64,000 nucleotides of DNA from Roseobacter sp. HKCCD6576-2 (lineage in GTDB: Bacteria > Pseudomonadota > Alphaproteobacteria > Rhodobacterales > Rhodobacteraceae): NCBI RefSeq assembly GCF_013179285.1, contig NZ_WVNW01000001.1, forward strand, positions 186,001-250,000. Direction: 5' to 3'. Positions 26,515 to 36,552 of this stretch are shown in pieces. The position numbers were made by a program, and so were the translations under genes. The notes under the pieces are model-generated. The model worked only from the letters and a program-made list of their open reading frames with translations. It was not told where the DNA came from and did no database searches. How positions within the stretch are numbered: the stretch's first letter is position 1; every line of letters starts with the position of its first letter.

Positions 26515-27303
26515 ATGTCTTTCACGCTTGCCACCTGGAATATCAACTCCGTTCGGCTTCGCGCCGAGCTTGTTACCAAGCTTTTGCGCGACGAAGGGCC
26601 GGAGGTGCTCTGCTTGCAGGAGTGTAAGTCGCCGGTTGAGAAAATTCCGGTCGAAGTGTTTGCCGCCGCTGGATATGGCCACATGGTGGCGCGCGGACAG
26701 AAGGGATATAACGGCGTCGCGATCCTGTCGAAGCTGCCACTCGAGGATGTCGGGCACCGGGATTTCGTTGGTAAGGGCGACGCGCGCCACGTGGCCGCGA
26801 AGCTCGAAAACGGCGTTACGGTGCATAATTTCTATGTCCCGGCCGGGGGCGACGAGCCGAACCGCGAGAAGAACGAGAAATTCGGCCATAAGCTCGATTT
26901 CCTGACGGAGATGCGGGATTGGTTCCATGGTGAGACGCCCGAGAAGAGCATTCTTGTCGGCGACCTCAATATTGCACCGCGTGAGGATGATGTCTGGTCC
27001 CACAAGCAATTGCTCAAGGTTGTGAGCCATACGCCGATCGAAGTGGAGCATCTGGCGCAAGTGCAAGACAGTGCCGGATGGGTCGATGTGACCCGCAAAG
27101 ATATCCCCGAGGGCGTGCTTTATTCCTGGTGGTCCTACCGCGCGCGGGATTGGGAGGCCGCAGATAAGGGCCGCAGGCTCGATCATGTCTGGGCAACGCC
27201 GGATATCGCAAACGCGTCGCACAGTTCGCGCGTTTTGCGCCATGTGCGCGGATGGGAGAAACCCTCCGATCACGCGCCGGTTTTTGCGACCTTCGATCTC
27301 TAG
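26515..27303 (+). CDS. xth: exodeoxyribonuclease III (AP endonuclease)
   Basis: 262 residues. Mg2+-dependent AP endonuclease and 3'-5' exonuclease in base-excision repair. Motifs in order: ATWNINSVRLR (Asn), LQECKS with the metal Glu, NGVAILSKLPLED, DLNIAPREDD, LDHVWATP, and SDHAPVFATFDL at the C-terminus (catalytic Asp-His). Complete, standard length. It starts 82 bases from the divergent MFS gene. Confidence 0.95.
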   Translation: MSFTLATWNINSVRLRAELVTKLLRDEGPEVLCLQECKSPVEKIPVEVFAAAGYGHMVARGQKGYNGVAILSKLPLEDVGHRDFVGKGDARHVAAKLENGVTVHNFYVPAGGDEPNREKNEKFGHKLDFLTEMRDWFHGETPEKSILVGDLNIAPREDDVWSHKQLLKVVSHTPIEVEHLAQVQDSAGWVDVTRKDIPEGVLYSWWSYRARDWEAADKGRRLDHVWATPDIANASHSSRVLRHVRGWEKPSDHAPVFATFDL

Positions 27304-27381
27304 GAGCGGCGCATCGCCCCTTGGCCTCGGCGCGTTCAGGTTCCATATACACTGCCAAGTGAATCTGAAGGGATATGACCC

Positions 27382-28290
27382 ATGTTGGAGTTGGGGCAAG
27401 GCGCGGCGGATGCCGGTGCGGCCGATCTGATCAAAGACAGTTCTGAAGCGACCTTTATGGTCGATGTGATCGAGGCCAGCAAAGACGTGCCGGTGATCGT
27501 CGATTTCTGGGCGCCCTGGTGCGGGCCGTGCAAAACGCTCGGGCCGCAGCTTGAGGCGGCGGTCAAGGCGGCCAAGGGCAAGGTCAAAATGGTGAAGGTC
27601 GATGTGGACCAGAACCAACAGATCGCGGGTCAGTTGCGTATCCAGTCGATCCCGACTGTCTATGCATTCCACCAGGGGCAGCCGGTGGATGGGTTCCAAG
27701 GCGCGGTGTCCGAGGCCGAGGTGAAACGCTTTGTCGAGAAGCTTTCGGCGCTTGCCGGCGATGATGGGTTGAGCGAGGCGGTTGAGGCGGCTGAGGCGAT
27801 GCTGGAGGAAGGCGCCGCCGTCGATGCCGCGCAGACCTTTGCCGCCATCCTCGGCGAAGAACCCGAAAACGCCGCCGCCTATGGTGGTTTGGTTCGTGCC
27901 CATTTGGCGACGGGTGACACCGATCAGGCCGACGCGCTCTTGGCGAATGCGCCCGAGGCGATTGCCAACTCGGCAGAGGTTGAAGCCGCGCGGGCGCAAT
28001 TGGAACTGGCGCGTCAGGCCGCCGATGCAGGGCCTTTGGGAGATCTGTCCGCCGCGGTCGAGGCCGACCCCGACAACCATCAAGCCCGGTTTGATTACGC
28101 GCTGGCCTTGCATGCTGCCGGTCAAGTTGAAGAGGCAGTTGATCAACTGCTTGATCTCTTCCGCCGAGATCGAGAGTGGAACGATGGCGCCGCCAAGACA
28201 CAGCTCTTCACGATTTTCGATGCGCTCAAACCTGAGGACCCGATTGTTCTCACCGGTCGCCGGAAACTCAGCTCAATGATCTTTGCCTAA
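27382..28290 (+). CDS. thioredoxin-TPR fusion, CnoX-like chaperedoxin
   Basis: 302 residues. Thioredoxin domain (about 20-125) with an intact active site WCGPC (Cys47, Cys50) and cis-Pro in SIPTV, followed by an Ala/Glu-rich tetratricopeptide-like C-terminal half (about 130-300) with repeated helices (ALAEEP-type AAILGEEPENAAAYGG, AVEADPDNHQARFDYALALHAAG). This is the CnoX/YbbN arrangement. E. coli CnoX lacks the second Cys; here CGPC is complete, so it may act both as a reductase and a holdase. The following LON-domain and Trm112-like genes are close and same-strand. Confidence 0.9.
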   Translation: MLELGQGAADAGAADLIKDSSEATFMVDVIEASKDVPVIVDFWAPWCGPCKTLGPQLEAAVKAAKGKVKMVKVDVDQNQQIAGQLRIQSIPTVYAFHQGQPVDGFQGAVSEAEVKRFVEKLSALAGDDGLSEAVEAAEAMLEEGAAVDAAQTFAAILGEEPENAAAYGGLVRAHLATGDTDQADALLANAPEAIANSAEVEAARAQLELARQAADAGPLGDLSAAVEADPDNHQARFDYALALHAAGQVEEAVDQLLDLFRRDREWNDGAAKTQLFTIFDALKPEDPIVLTGRRKLSSMIFA

Positions 28291-28315
28291 ACGCACAGCG
28301 TGCTACATGTTGGGT

Positions 28316-28960
28316 ATGATGTCCTCAGCCGACCTTCCCGACACCCTTCCGGTGTTCCCACTTCCGGGCGCGCTGCTTTTGCCGCGCGCGCGTCTGCCGC
28401 TGCATATTTTCGAGCCGCGCTATCTCGCGATGCTGGATGATACGCTCAAAACTCGGCACCGCTTGATCGGCATGGTGCAGCCGCGCGACGTGCCGGGTAA
28501 TGCTGACAAACGCCTTCATGCGATTGGGTGCGCGGGCCGGATCACGCAATTCTCGGAGACCGAGGATGGGCGCTACATGATCACGCTGTCGGGCATCTCG
28601 CGCTATCGCGTGACGCGTGAGGTCTCGGGGTTCAGCCCATATTTGAAGGCGGATGTATCTTGGGACGGGTTTGAGGCCGACCGGGGCGGCATTGAGCGGG
28701 ATGAAAGCTTCAACCGGCCCGAATTTCTCGACCTTCTCTCGCGTTATTTCGAAGCGCTGTCGCTGTCGACGGATTGGGACAGTCTGAAAGATGCGGAGGA
28801 TGAGTTGTTGATCAACTCGCTGTCGATGCTCTGCCCGTTTGAGCCCGAAGAGAAGCAGGCGCTACTGGAGGCGCCATCATTGACCACCCGCCGCGAAACC
28901 CTGGTGACGCTGATCGAATTTGCGCTGCGCGGTGGTGCGACCGAAGAGGTTCTGCAATGA
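28316..28960 (+). CDS. LON peptidase substrate-binding (N-terminal) domain protein
   Basis: 214 residues. Matches the stand-alone LON N-domain (PF02190): [29 protein letters not shown] near the start, then [29 protein letters not shown]. It has neither the AAA+ nor the Ser-Lys protease part. Such proteins are widespread in alphaproteobacteria beside thioredoxin and Trm112-type genes; the substrate or partner is unknown. Start is one of the clustered ATGs at 28307, 28316 and 28319; GGGT fits 28316 or 28319. The stop overlaps the next start (ATGA). Confidence 0.82.
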   Translation: MMSSADLPDTLPVFPLPGALLLPRARLPLHIFEPRYLAMLDDTLKTRHRLIGMVQPRDVPGNADKRLHAIGCAGRITQFSETEDGRYMITLSGISRYRVTREVSGFSPYLKADVSWDGFEADRGGIERDESFNRPEFLDLLSRYFEALSLSTDWDSLKDAEDELLINSLSMLCPFEPEEKQALLEAPSLTTRRETLVTLIEFALRGGATEEVLQ

Positions 28961-29139
28961 CCCCTGCTGCTCAAGCCGATCGCCGGATGTTGGAGGCCCT
29001 GGTTTGCCCCTTGACCCATGCGCCGCTCAGCTATGATGCGGAGGCGCAGGAGCTGATCTCCAAAGCCGCGCATCTGGCCTTCCCGATCCGCAACGGGATT
29101 CCGATTCTCTTGGAAGAAGAAGCTCGGAAAATCGACTAA
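28957..29139 (+). CDS. Trm112/UPF0434 (YcaR-like) small protein
   Basis: 60 residues. The Trm112-like core is [46 protein letters not shown]-type; the key segments are [10 protein letters not shown] (13-22 region) and [11 protein letters not shown]. One Cys remains instead of the paired zinc cysteines of eukaryotic Trm112, as usual in bacteria. Likely a small partner protein, possibly a methyltransferase activator by analogy. ATGA overlap with the LON-domain gene. Its stop codon overlaps that of convergent ubiH. Confidence 0.8.
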   Translation: MTPAAQADRRMLEALVCPLTHAPLSYDAEAQELISKAAHLAFPIRNGIPILLEEEARKID

Positions 29140-30359
29140 AGTGGACGGCCGCGCAGCAGACGCGGCAAATCGCCGGCCAGCCCGGCGGCCTCGCGGATAA
29201 ACCGACGCCGGAGACCCGGCAGCGCATTCACCACGCCAAGACCCAGGTCACGCCCGGCACGCAGCAGCGGATTATCGTTGGAGAACAACTTGTTCACCGC
29301 ATCCATCCCGGCGGCCAACGCGGCGGTGTCAAAGCGGCGCCAAGTTTGATAGCGCTCCAGCACATCAATGGCACCAAAATCTTCGCCACGCCGTTTCGCA
29401 TCCGCCAGCACTTCGGCCAATGCGCCGACATCGCGGAGGCCTAGGTTCAGACCTTGGCCCGCAATCGGGTGCACACCATGGGCGGCGTCCCCCACCAGGG
29501 CCAGATTTGGGGCCACGAAGCTGCTGGCGAGTGTCAGGGTCAATGGATAGCTGAACCGCGCGCCCTCAAGGCTGATCTCGCCCAGAAAATCGCCGAACCG
29601 GGGGCGGAGCGCGTCGAGATAGTCTGCGTCGGAGAGCGCATTGATCCGCGCGGCAGCCTCATGAGTTTCGCTCCAAACAATTGACGACCGGTTGCCGGGC
29701 AGCGGCAGAATTGCCAGCGGCCCGGGCGGCATGAAAAACTGATGCGCGATGCCGTTATGAGGTTTCTCATGGGCAATCGCGCAGACCAGCGCGGTTTGCC
29801 CATAATCCCATCCGGTGCGTTTGATCCCGGCGCGCGCGGCCACACCGCTTTGCCGCCCATCGGCGCCGATAAGCAGCCGTGCGGTCAGGTCGGTGCCATC
29901 GTCGAGCGTGACGCGCGCGCCTGTTTCCGTATCCTGTGCGATGACGCGTGCGCCCGGGCGGTGTGTGACCAGAGGATCGGCCTCCATCGCGGCGAGCAGG
30001 GCCTGCCGCAGATAGCGATCTTCCAGCATATGGCCCATTGGGCCTTCTTCAATCTCCGCATGATCGAAATGCAGGAAAAACGGCGACGGCCCTTCGCCGG
30101 CCCGCCCATCGCTTGCAATGACTTCCAAGATTGGCTGCGCGTGATCGGCCAAATCCTCCCAAAGCCCCAACGCATCCAGCAGTTTGGTCGAGGCCAGGGC
30201 CAGCGCGTAAGACCGCCCGTCAAACGTGTCTGCGCCTCGATTTTCGGTGCTTTGCGCGTCCAAAACCAGGCTGGAAAACCCCGCTTGCGCCAGGGCCAGC
30301 GCCAGGCAGGGGCCGTTCAAGCCGCCGCCGACAATCAGAACATCTGCGTCATGTGCCAT
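29136..30359 (-). CDS. UbiH/UbiF/Coq6 family FAD-dependent hydroxylase
   Basis: 407 residues. Aromatic-ring hydroxylase of ubiquinone synthesis. N-terminal FAD motif [14 protein letters not shown] (about 11-24), the mid-domain [15 protein letters not shown] (DG motif), and the C-terminal FAD ribityl motif [21 protein letters not shown]. Whether it hydroxylates C-5, C-1 or C-6 cannot be told from sequence alone. The start at ATG 30359 keeps the FAD motif N-terminal; the frame stays open far upstream through the antisense of the amidase gene and that extension is not real. Confidence 0.9.
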   Translation of the reverse strand: MAHDADVLIVGGGLNGPCLALALAQAGFSSLVLDAQSTENRGADTFDGRSYALALASTKLLDALGLWEDLADHAQPILEVIASDGRAGEGPSPFFLHFDHAEIEEGPMGHMLEDRYLRQALLAAMEADPLVTHRPGARVIAQDTETGARVTLDDGTDLTARLLIGADGRQSGVAARAGIKRTGWDYGQTALVCAIAHEKPHNGIAHQFFMPPGPLAILPLPGNRSSIVWSETHEAAARINALSDADYLDALRPRFGDFLGEISLEGARFSYPLTLTLASSFVAPNLALVGDAAHGVHPIAGQGLNLGLRDVGALAEVLADAKRRGEDFGAIDVLERYQTWRRFDTAALAAGMDAVNKLFSNDNPLLRAGRDLGLGVVNALPGLRRRFIREAAGLAGDLPRLLRGRPL

Positions 30360-30446
30360 AAGAGGGAATATGCAGGTGCGTCGAGGATTGTCCAACGCGG
30401 AACGCACAGATAGCGTGGCCCGCGACACCATGACGGGGGCAGGAAT

Positions 30447-31775
30447 ATGCGGGACGATTGGCAAAGCTTGAGCGCGAGCGATTTGGGTCGGGCGATCGGC
30501 GCGGGCGAGATCGACCCGGTGGCGTTGACCGAAGCCTATCTGACCGCCTGTGGGGCTTTTCCGGATACAGACCGAATCTACACGATGTTGACGCCAGAGC
30601 GCGCGCTGGCGGAGGCAGAGGCCTCGGCGGCGCGGGCAAAAGACGGCGTGCGGCGCGGGCTTTTGGATGGTGTGCCAATCTCCTGGAAAGACCTGTTCGA
30701 TACCGCTGGCCTGCCGACGGAGGCGGGATCGGCTCTGTTGAAAGGTCGCGTGCCGTCTGAAGATGCCGAGGTTTTGGCGCGGGCGACGCGGGCTGGTCTG
30801 GTCTGCCTCGGCAAGACCCATATGACGGAACTGGCCTTTTCCGGTCTGGGCGTGAACCCGATCACCGCGACACCCCCCAATGTGAATGATCCCGCGCTCG
30901 TGCCGGGCGGGTCGTCTTCCGGCGCGGCCGCCTCTGTCGCCTTCGGTCTGGCGGCGGCAGGGATCGGGTCGGATACCGGTGGGTCGGTCCGTTTGCCTGC
31001 CGCTTACAACGATCTGGTCGGCCTTAAAACCACCCACGGGCGGCTCAGCCGTCAAGGCGTTGTGCCCTTGGCGGAGAGCTTCGACACTGTTGGCCCGCTA
31101 ACCAAGACTGTCGAAGATGCGGCGCATTTGCTGGCGGTGATGGAGGGCGACAAGCCTGTCGATCTCACCGGCGCGCGACTGGCCGACAAACGGTTTTTGG
31201 TGCTGGAGCCCTATTCTTCGGATGTGCGCGACGCGTCCGGTGCGGCATTTCAATCCGCCGTCGCCCGGCTTGCCCAAGCCGGGGCGCAGATCGATACCGG
31301 GACGATCCCGGCTATCGACGAGGCGATGCAGACAACGCTGATGCTGTTCACCGGAGAGGCCTATGGCACCTGGGGCGAGACGATCGAGGCCGCGCCCGAG
31401 AAGATGTTTGACCGGGTCCGCGACCGGTTCCGCCAGGGGCGCGAGGTCAGCGCGCCTGATTTCGTTGCCGGATGGCAGCGGTTGCGCCGTCTGAGGCGAG
31501 ATTGGGCGCGTGAGACCGCCGCCTATGACGCGGTGCTATTGCCAACGGCGGCGAACCTGCCCGCAAATGCCGCGCGCCTGATGAATGACGACGATTATTT
31601 CGTGACCGAGAACCTTTTGACCCTGCGCAACACCCGTGTTGGCAACCTGATGGGGCTCTGCGCCGTGACCCTGCCGACGGGTATTCCCTCAACAGGCATC
31701 ATGATCTTGTGCCCACCGATGGCAGAGCCACAACTTCTGCGCATTGCGGCGGCGGCGGAGCGGGCATTGGCCTAA
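30447..31775 (+). CDS. amidase signature family amidohydrolase
   Basis: 442 residues. Ser-cisSer-Lys hydrolase of C-N bonds. Lys in PISWKDLFDTAG (about 75), the glycine/serine-rich signature PGGSSSGAAASVA with the cis-Ser, and the nucleophilic Ser in GSDTGGSVRLPA. The relation to GatA is distant: no GatB or GatC genes are near, so an independent amidase is more likely. Substrate unknown. AGGA lies 5-8 bases before the ATG. A terminator follows 15 bases after the stop. Confidence 0.9.
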   Translation: MRDDWQSLSASDLGRAIGAGEIDPVALTEAYLTACGAFPDTDRIYTMLTPERALAEAEASAARAKDGVRRGLLDGVPISWKDLFDTAGLPTEAGSALLKGRVPSEDAEVLARATRAGLVCLGKTHMTELAFSGLGVNPITATPPNVNDPALVPGGSSSGAAASVAFGLAAAGIGSDTGGSVRLPAAYNDLVGLKTTHGRLSRQGVVPLAESFDTVGPLTKTVEDAAHLLAVMEGDKPVDLTGARLADKRFLVLEPYSSDVRDASGAAFQSAVARLAQAGAQIDTGTIPAIDEAMQTTLMLFTGEAYGTWGETIEAAPEKMFDRVRDRFRQGREVSAPDFVAGWQRLRRLRRDWARETAAYDAVLLPTAANLPANAARLMNDDDYFVTENLLTLRNTRVGNLMGLCAVTLPTGIPSTGIMILCPPMAEPQLLRIAAAAERALA

Positions 31776-31789
31776 GCGCCACAGGCGTT

Positions 31790-31820
31790 GCGCCTTTACG
31801 CCCTGAAAAGGCGCGTTTTT
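31790..31820 (+). terminator. Rho-independent terminator of the amidase gene
   Basis: 8-bp stem (31790-31797 GCGCCTTT with 31807-31814 AAAGGCGC), 9-base loop, then GTTTTT. It lies between the amidase stop and the dapC start. Confidence 0.85.
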
Positions 31821-31892
31821 CTGGACCCACGCGGCCCATCGCCGTACACTGTCTGCAAATCAGGGCGCTATGATCCTGAAACTGAGGCAGAC

Positions 31893-33074
31893 ATGGACTT
31901 TCCAGAGCGGTTTTCGGACCTGCCAGAATATGCGTTTCCGCGTTTGCGGACCTTGCTCGATTCCCATCAGCCTGGGGACGAACCGATTGTCATGACGATC
32001 GGTGAACCGCGCCACGCGTTCCCCGATTGGGTGGGCAATGTGCTGGCCGAAAACGTCGACGGCTTCGCCAAATACCCGGCGAATGATGGCAGCCCGGCGT
32101 TGCAGCAAGCCATCGCCGATTGGATCAAACGCCGCTATGATGTCTCGGTCGATGCGGGGACCCAGGTCTTGCCTTTGAATGGCACGCGCGAGGGGCTTTT
32201 CAACGCGCTGATCGCGCTGAGCCCCGAGACGAAGGGCGGCAAACAGCCTGTTATTCTGACGCCCAACCCGTTTTATCAAGTCTATGCCGTGGCCGCGTTG
32301 GCCGTCGGGGCGGAGCCGGTCTATGTCCCCGCGACCGACACGACGGGCAACTTGCCGGATTATGCAGGCTTGCCGCCCGAGATATTGGAGCGGGTCACGG
32401 TCGCCTATATCTGCTCGCCCGCGAACCCGCAGGGCGCGGTGGCGGATCGAGCGTATTGGGCCGATCTGATCAGCCTGGCCGAGCAATATGATTTCCAGAT
32501 TTTCGCGGATGAGTGCTATTCGGAGATCTATCGCGAGATGCCGCCGCCGGGCGCGTTGCAGATCGCCTCTGAGATCGGGGCGGACCCTGACCGGGTCGTG
32601 ATTTTCCACTCGCTTTCGAAGCGGTCCAACCTGCCCGGCCTCCGCTCTGGCTTCGCCGCTGGCGGTGAAAAGAGCATCGCGCGCCTGAAACAGCTGCGCG
32701 CCTATGCGGGCGCGCCTCTTCCGATGCCGCTCCAAGCTGTCGCTGCGCGCGCTTGGGCGGACGAAGACCATGTGATCACCAACCGCGCGCTTTACGCGGA
32801 GAAGTATGCCATCGCCGACGAGGTTTTCGACGGCCTCCAAGGCTACAGGCCGCCCGAGGCGGGGTTTTTCCTCTGGCTTCCGGCGGAGGACGGCGAGGCG
32901 GCAACCCTGAAATTATGGCGCGAGACGGGTGTTCGGGTTCTGCCCGGGGCCTATCTGGCGCGGACAATCGAGGGCCACACGCCGGGCGCGGATCGCATCC
33001 GCGTGGCGATGGTGGCTGAAAAAGACGACATGCGGCGCGGGCTGATCAAGCTCCGCGACTGTTTATATCGGTGA
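31893..33074 (+). CDS. dapC: succinyldiaminopimelate aminotransferase DapC-type
   Basis: 393 residues. Class I/II PLP aminotransferase; in this family it makes N-succinyl-LL-2,6-diaminopimelate for lysine and peptidoglycan synthesis. Motifs: GEPRHAFPDWV and KYPANDGSPALQQAI, TPNPFYQVY, CSPANPQGAVA, FADECYSEIYRE (Asp-Tyr pair contacting PLP) and HSLSKRSNLPGLRSGF, whose Lys binds PLP and whose SKRSNxPGxRSG pattern is typical of DapC. Start at ATG 31893 with GAGG upstream. Same strand as ftsK, 11 bases away; dapB is in the window but 21 kb off. Confidence 0.87.
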   Translation: MDFPERFSDLPEYAFPRLRTLLDSHQPGDEPIVMTIGEPRHAFPDWVGNVLAENVDGFAKYPANDGSPALQQAIADWIKRRYDVSVDAGTQVLPLNGTREGLFNALIALSPETKGGKQPVILTPNPFYQVYAVAALAVGAEPVYVPATDTTGNLPDYAGLPPEILERVTVAYICSPANPQGAVADRAYWADLISLAEQYDFQIFADECYSEIYREMPPPGALQIASEIGADPDRVVIFHSLSKRSNLPGLRSGFAAGGEKSIARLKQLRAYAGAPLPMPLQAVAARAWADEDHVITNRALYAEKYAIADEVFDGLQGYRPPEAGFFLWLPAEDGEAATLKLWRETGVRVLPGAYLARTIEGHTPGADRIRVAMVAEKDDMRRGLIKLRDCLYR

Positions 33075-33085
33075 GGTAGAGATCT

Positions 33086-35881
33086 ATGGCGTATCAGACA
33101 CGACAGCGCGACCCGCTTTTGGACAGCCGGATGCAAGCCGCGCTTGAACGACGCGGTCAAGAGCTTCTGGGGCTGGGCTTGATGGTGCTCGGTGTCGCGC
33201 TGGTTATGATGCTTGTCTCCTACTCGCCGGAAGATCCGAACTGGACCGTTGCGACGGATGCAGTGCCGCAGAACTATCTGGGCCATGTGGGCGCGGCGAT
33301 TGCGGCGGTTTTGATGTTGATCGTCGGCTATGGGGCTTACGGCCTCGCCATTGGTGCCCTCGTTTGGGGTGCGCGGCTCCTCTTCCATCGTGGCGCTGAC
33401 CGGGCGATTGGGCGGGTCGTGTTCCTGCCAATTGCGGTTGCTTTAGCGGCGATCTATGCCGCGAGCTATGCGCCGGGGTCGGAATGGAGCCATAGCTTTG
33501 GATTGGGCGGGCTGTTTGGCGACACGGTGCTTGGCGCGCTTTTGAACATCCTGCCATTTGGGTCGGAATTCGGCCTGAAACTCCTCGCCGCGCTCAGCTT
33601 CCTGGCCTTCCTGGCGCTCGGCCTGTTTGTGCTTGGCGTCAACAAACCTGAACTGCGTGTGGCTTTGCGCTTCCTGCTGGTCGGGCTGGTATCGACCATT
33701 GCGGGGTTGGCCACGCTCTTTGGGCAGGCCGGTCGCGGTGCTGGACAAGCTGCGCAATCCCTACAGGCACGGCGTCAGGCGCGCGCCCTTGCCCGACACG
33801 AGGCAGACGAGATTGAAGACGAGAATATCTTCCATGAGGATATTGCAGAGCTTGATCCGGCCCCCATCGCCGCGCCGCGCCCCGGCCTCTTGGCCCGTGT
33901 CCCGCTTTTGCGCAGCAAGGAGCGGGCAGTTGATCTAGAACCCGAGTTGCCCGAACGCGGCACCGCAGCGGTTGATGATATTGATGCCCCTGATGACGAC
34001 CGCATTCGCGAGAAAATCGCCGATGTGATCAAAAGTCGCGTGCGGCGACCGCTGACCACACCGCAAGCAGCCGTCGCGCGGCACAAAGCGATGACCGCGA
34101 CACGGGCCGCGCCGCCACTCACGCGGGTTGAGCCGCCCTTAACCAGCGTCGCAAGTGAGGCGCAGCCCCTAGCCCCGCAGGAGACGATCCCACTGCCGCA
34201 TTCCGAGCGTGTGGCCGAGTATGATGCCGAGCCGTCCCGCGCGGCCGCCTTTGCCGTCCCGCAAGCTGAACCGAAAAAGGTGGTCCAGCATCAGGCCCGC
34301 AAAATGACGCCCTCTCGCGCGGCAATGGCCGATGCACAACCGTCACTGCCCTTGGAGGCGGAGGCGGCCGAGTATGAGTTTCCGCCCCTGTCGCTTCTGA
34401 CGAGCGCGGTTGCCATCGAGCGGCATCATCTGAGCGATGAGGCGCTCGAAGAAAACGCGCGGATGCTGGAAAATGTGTTGGATGACTACGGTGTGAAAGG
34501 CGAGATCGTCAGCGTTCGCCCCGGCCCGGTCGTGACCATGTATGAGCTTGAACCTGCGCCTGGCCTGAAAGCCAGCCGGGTGATTGGTTTGGCCGACGAT
34601 ATCGCGCGGTCCATGTCGGCGCTTTCGGCGCGCGTCTCCACCGTGCCGGGCCGGAGTGTCATCGGGATCGAATTGCCGAACCAGCATCGCGAGAAGGTGG
34701 TGCTGCGCGAGATTCTGTCGAGTCGCGATTTCGGCGACAGCAACCAACGCCTGCCCTTGGCGCTCGGCAAGGATATCGGCGGTGATCCTGTGGTCGCGAA
34801 TCTGGCGAAAATGCCTCACCTCCTGATCGCGGGGACCACCGGCTCGGGTAAATCCGTTGCGATCAACACGATGATCCTGAGCCTGCTCTACAAAATGACA
34901 CCGGAAGAGTGCCGGATGATCATGATCGACCCGAAAATGCTGGAACTCAGCGTGTATGACGGCATCCCGCATCTGCTCTCGCCCGTTGTGACCGACCCGA
35001 AGAAGGCTGTGGTTGCGTTGAAATGGACTGTCGGCGAGATGGAAGAGCGCTATCGCAAAATGTCCAAAATGGGTGTGCGCAACATCGAAGGCTATAACAG
35101 CCGCGTCGATGATGCGCTGTCCAAAGGCGAGATGTTCAGCCGCACGGTGCAGACCGGGTTTGACGACGAAACCGGCGAACCCGTCTTCGAGACCGAGGAG
35201 TTTGCACCCGAGCGCATGCCGTTCATCGTTGTTGTCGTCGATGAGATGGCGGATTTGATGATGGTGGCGGGCAAAGAGATTGAGGCCTGCATCCAACGCC
35301 TGGCGCAGATGGCGCGGGCCTCAGGCATCCATATCATCATGGCGACGCAGCGGCCCTCGGTTGACGTGATCACCGGGACGATCAAAGCCAACTTCCCGAC
35401 GCGGATTTCGTTCCACGTGACCTCAAAAGTCGACAGCCGGACCATTCTGGGTGAGCAGGGGGCTGAACAGCTCTTAGGCATGGGCGATATGCTCTACATG
35501 GCGGGTGGCGCCAAGATCACCCGCGTCCATGGCCCCTTCGTCAGCGATGAAGAGGTTGAAGAGATCGTGCGTCATCTGAAGAGCTTCGGACCGCCCGATT
35601 ATGCCGCGAGCGTTCTGGATGGTCCCGATGAGGACAAAGAAAGCGATATCGACATGGTGCTGGGCCTTGGTGGCAACACCGATGGCGAAGACGCCCTCTA
35701 TGATCAGGCAGTGGCGATTGTGATCAATGACCGCAAATGCTCCACCTCTTACATCCAGCGCAAACTGGCGATTGGTTACAACAAAGCTGCGCGCTTGGTG
35801 GAGCAGATGGAAGATAGCGGGCTGGTCTCTGCCGCCAACCATGTGGGCAAACGCGAGATTTTGGTGCCGGAACAAGCGTGA
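33086..35881 (+). CDS. ftsK: DNA translocase FtsK
   Basis: 931 residues. Septum-bound motor that segregates chromosome termini and activates XerCD at dif. Four membrane helices lie in about 30-190, followed by an Ala/Glu/Pro-rich linker (about 210-430), then the RecA-like motor: Walker A GTTGSGKS (582-589) and Walker [13 protein letters not shown] (near 714). The C-terminal gamma winged helix (about 865-931, [22 protein letters not shown]) would read KOPS sequences. Shorter linker than E. coli FtsK. GAGGTAGAGATCT precedes the ATG. Confidence 0.97.
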   Translation: MAYQTRQRDPLLDSRMQAALERRGQELLGLGLMVLGVALVMMLVSYSPEDPNWTVATDAVPQNYLGHVGAAIAAVLMLIVGYGAYGLAIGALVWGARLLFHRGADRAIGRVVFLPIAVALAAIYAASYAPGSEWSHSFGLGGLFGDTVLGALLNILPFGSEFGLKLLAALSFLAFLALGLFVLGVNKPELRVALRFLLVGLVSTIAGLATLFGQAGRGAGQAAQSLQARRQARALARHEADEIEDENIFHEDIAELDPAPIAAPRPGLLARVPLLRSKERAVDLEPELPERGTAAVDDIDAPDDDRIREKIADVIKSRVRRPLTTPQAAVARHKAMTATRAAPPLTRVEPPLTSVASEAQPLAPQETIPLPHSERVAEYDAEPSRAAAFAVPQAEPKKVVQHQARKMTPSRAAMADAQPSLPLEAEAAEYEFPPLSLLTSAVAIERHHLSDEALEENARMLENVLDDYGVKGEIVSVRPGPVVTMYELEPAPGLKASRVIGLADDIARSMSALSARVSTVPGRSVIGIELPNQHREKVVLREILSSRDFGDSNQRLPLALGKDIGGDPVVANLAKMPHLLIAGTTGSGKSVAINTMILSLLYKMTPEECRMIMIDPKMLELSVYDGIPHLLSPVVTDPKKAVVALKWTVGEMEERYRKMSKMGVRNIEGYNSRVDDALSKGEMFSRTVQTGFDDETGEPVFETEEFAPERMPFIVVVVDEMADLMMVAGKEIEACIQRLAQMARASGIHIIMATQRPSVDVITGTIKANFPTRISFHVTSKVDSRTILGEQGAEQLLGMGDMLYMAGGAKITRVHGPFVSDEEVEEIVRHLKSFGPPDYAASVLDGPDEDKESDIDMVLGLGGNTDGEDALYDQAVAIVINDRKCSTSYIQRKLAIGYNKAARLVEQMEDSGLVSAANHVGKREILVPEQA

Positions 35882-35942
35882 TTTTCCGCCGATGGCGCGG
35901 ACGTGAGGTGTAACTCCGGCGCGGACTGATTAAATTGGAGCC

Positions 35943-36548
35943 ATGAAACGGTTTCTTCTGTCCGTGGCGCTGGTCGTCACCACCGCCTTGCCGGCTTGGG
36001 CGCAAGCGATCCCGCTGTCCCAACTGTCGGCCTATCTGAACACGCTGCGCACCGCCGAAGGGTCGTTCACGCAGATCAACGCCGATGGCACAATCTCAAC
36101 CGGAACGCTCTATCTTCAGCGGCCTGGACGTGTGCGATTTGAATATGGCGGCGGCGATGATGACCTGTTGGTCATTGCAGGGGGCGGCCAAGTTGCGATC
36201 TTCGACGCGCGCTCGAACCAAAGGCCCGAACAATATCCGCTCCGCCGCACGCCGCTGCACCTGATCCTCGCGCGGAATGTAGATCTGGGCCGATCCGGTA
36301 TGGTGATCGGCCATGAGGGCGATGGCACATCAACACGGGTGGTCGCACAAGACCCCGAACATCCGGAGATCGGTCAAATCACTTTGGTTTTCACCGGCAA
36401 TCCGGTGGAACTTCGCCAATGGGTGATCACCGACGAAGCGGGCAGCGATACGACGGTCATTCTGGGAGAACTGGAGACAGACGTGACGGTTCGCGCCCGG
36501 CTCTTCAATATCCCGCAAGAGATTGATGCCCGCGGTCTGAACGATTGA
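35943..36548 (+). CDS. lolA: outer-membrane lipoprotein carrier protein LolA
   Basis: 201 residues with signal peptide MKRFLLSVALVVTTALPAWA and a mature half-barrel domain (LSAYLNTLRTAEGSFTQINADG, then LYLQRPGRVRFEYGG). The periplasmic chaperone shuttles lipoproteins from LolCDE to LolB. Starts 61 bases after ftsK with its own TTGGAG site; the ftsK-lolA order is frequent in proteobacteria. Convergent with the SLT lipoprotein gene, four bases apart. Confidence 0.93.
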   Translation: MKRFLLSVALVVTTALPAWAQAIPLSQLSAYLNTLRTAEGSFTQINADGTISTGTLYLQRPGRVRFEYGGGDDDLLVIAGGGQVAIFDARSNQRPEQYPLRRTPLHLILARNVDLGRSGMVIGHEGDGTSTRVVAQDPEHPEIGQITLVFTGNPVELRQWVITDEAGSDTTVILGELETDVTVRARLFNIPQEIDARGLND

Positions 36549-36552
36549 CGGA

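Noticed and set aside
26356-28146. Minus-strand frame of about 600 codons opposite xth and the chaperedoxin gene
   Set aside because: Antisense shadow of two well-supported genes with no family signature.
30360-31055. N-terminal extension of ubiH through the amidase region
   Set aside because: The extra 232 codons are antisense to the amidase gene and precede the FAD motif that should be N-terminal.
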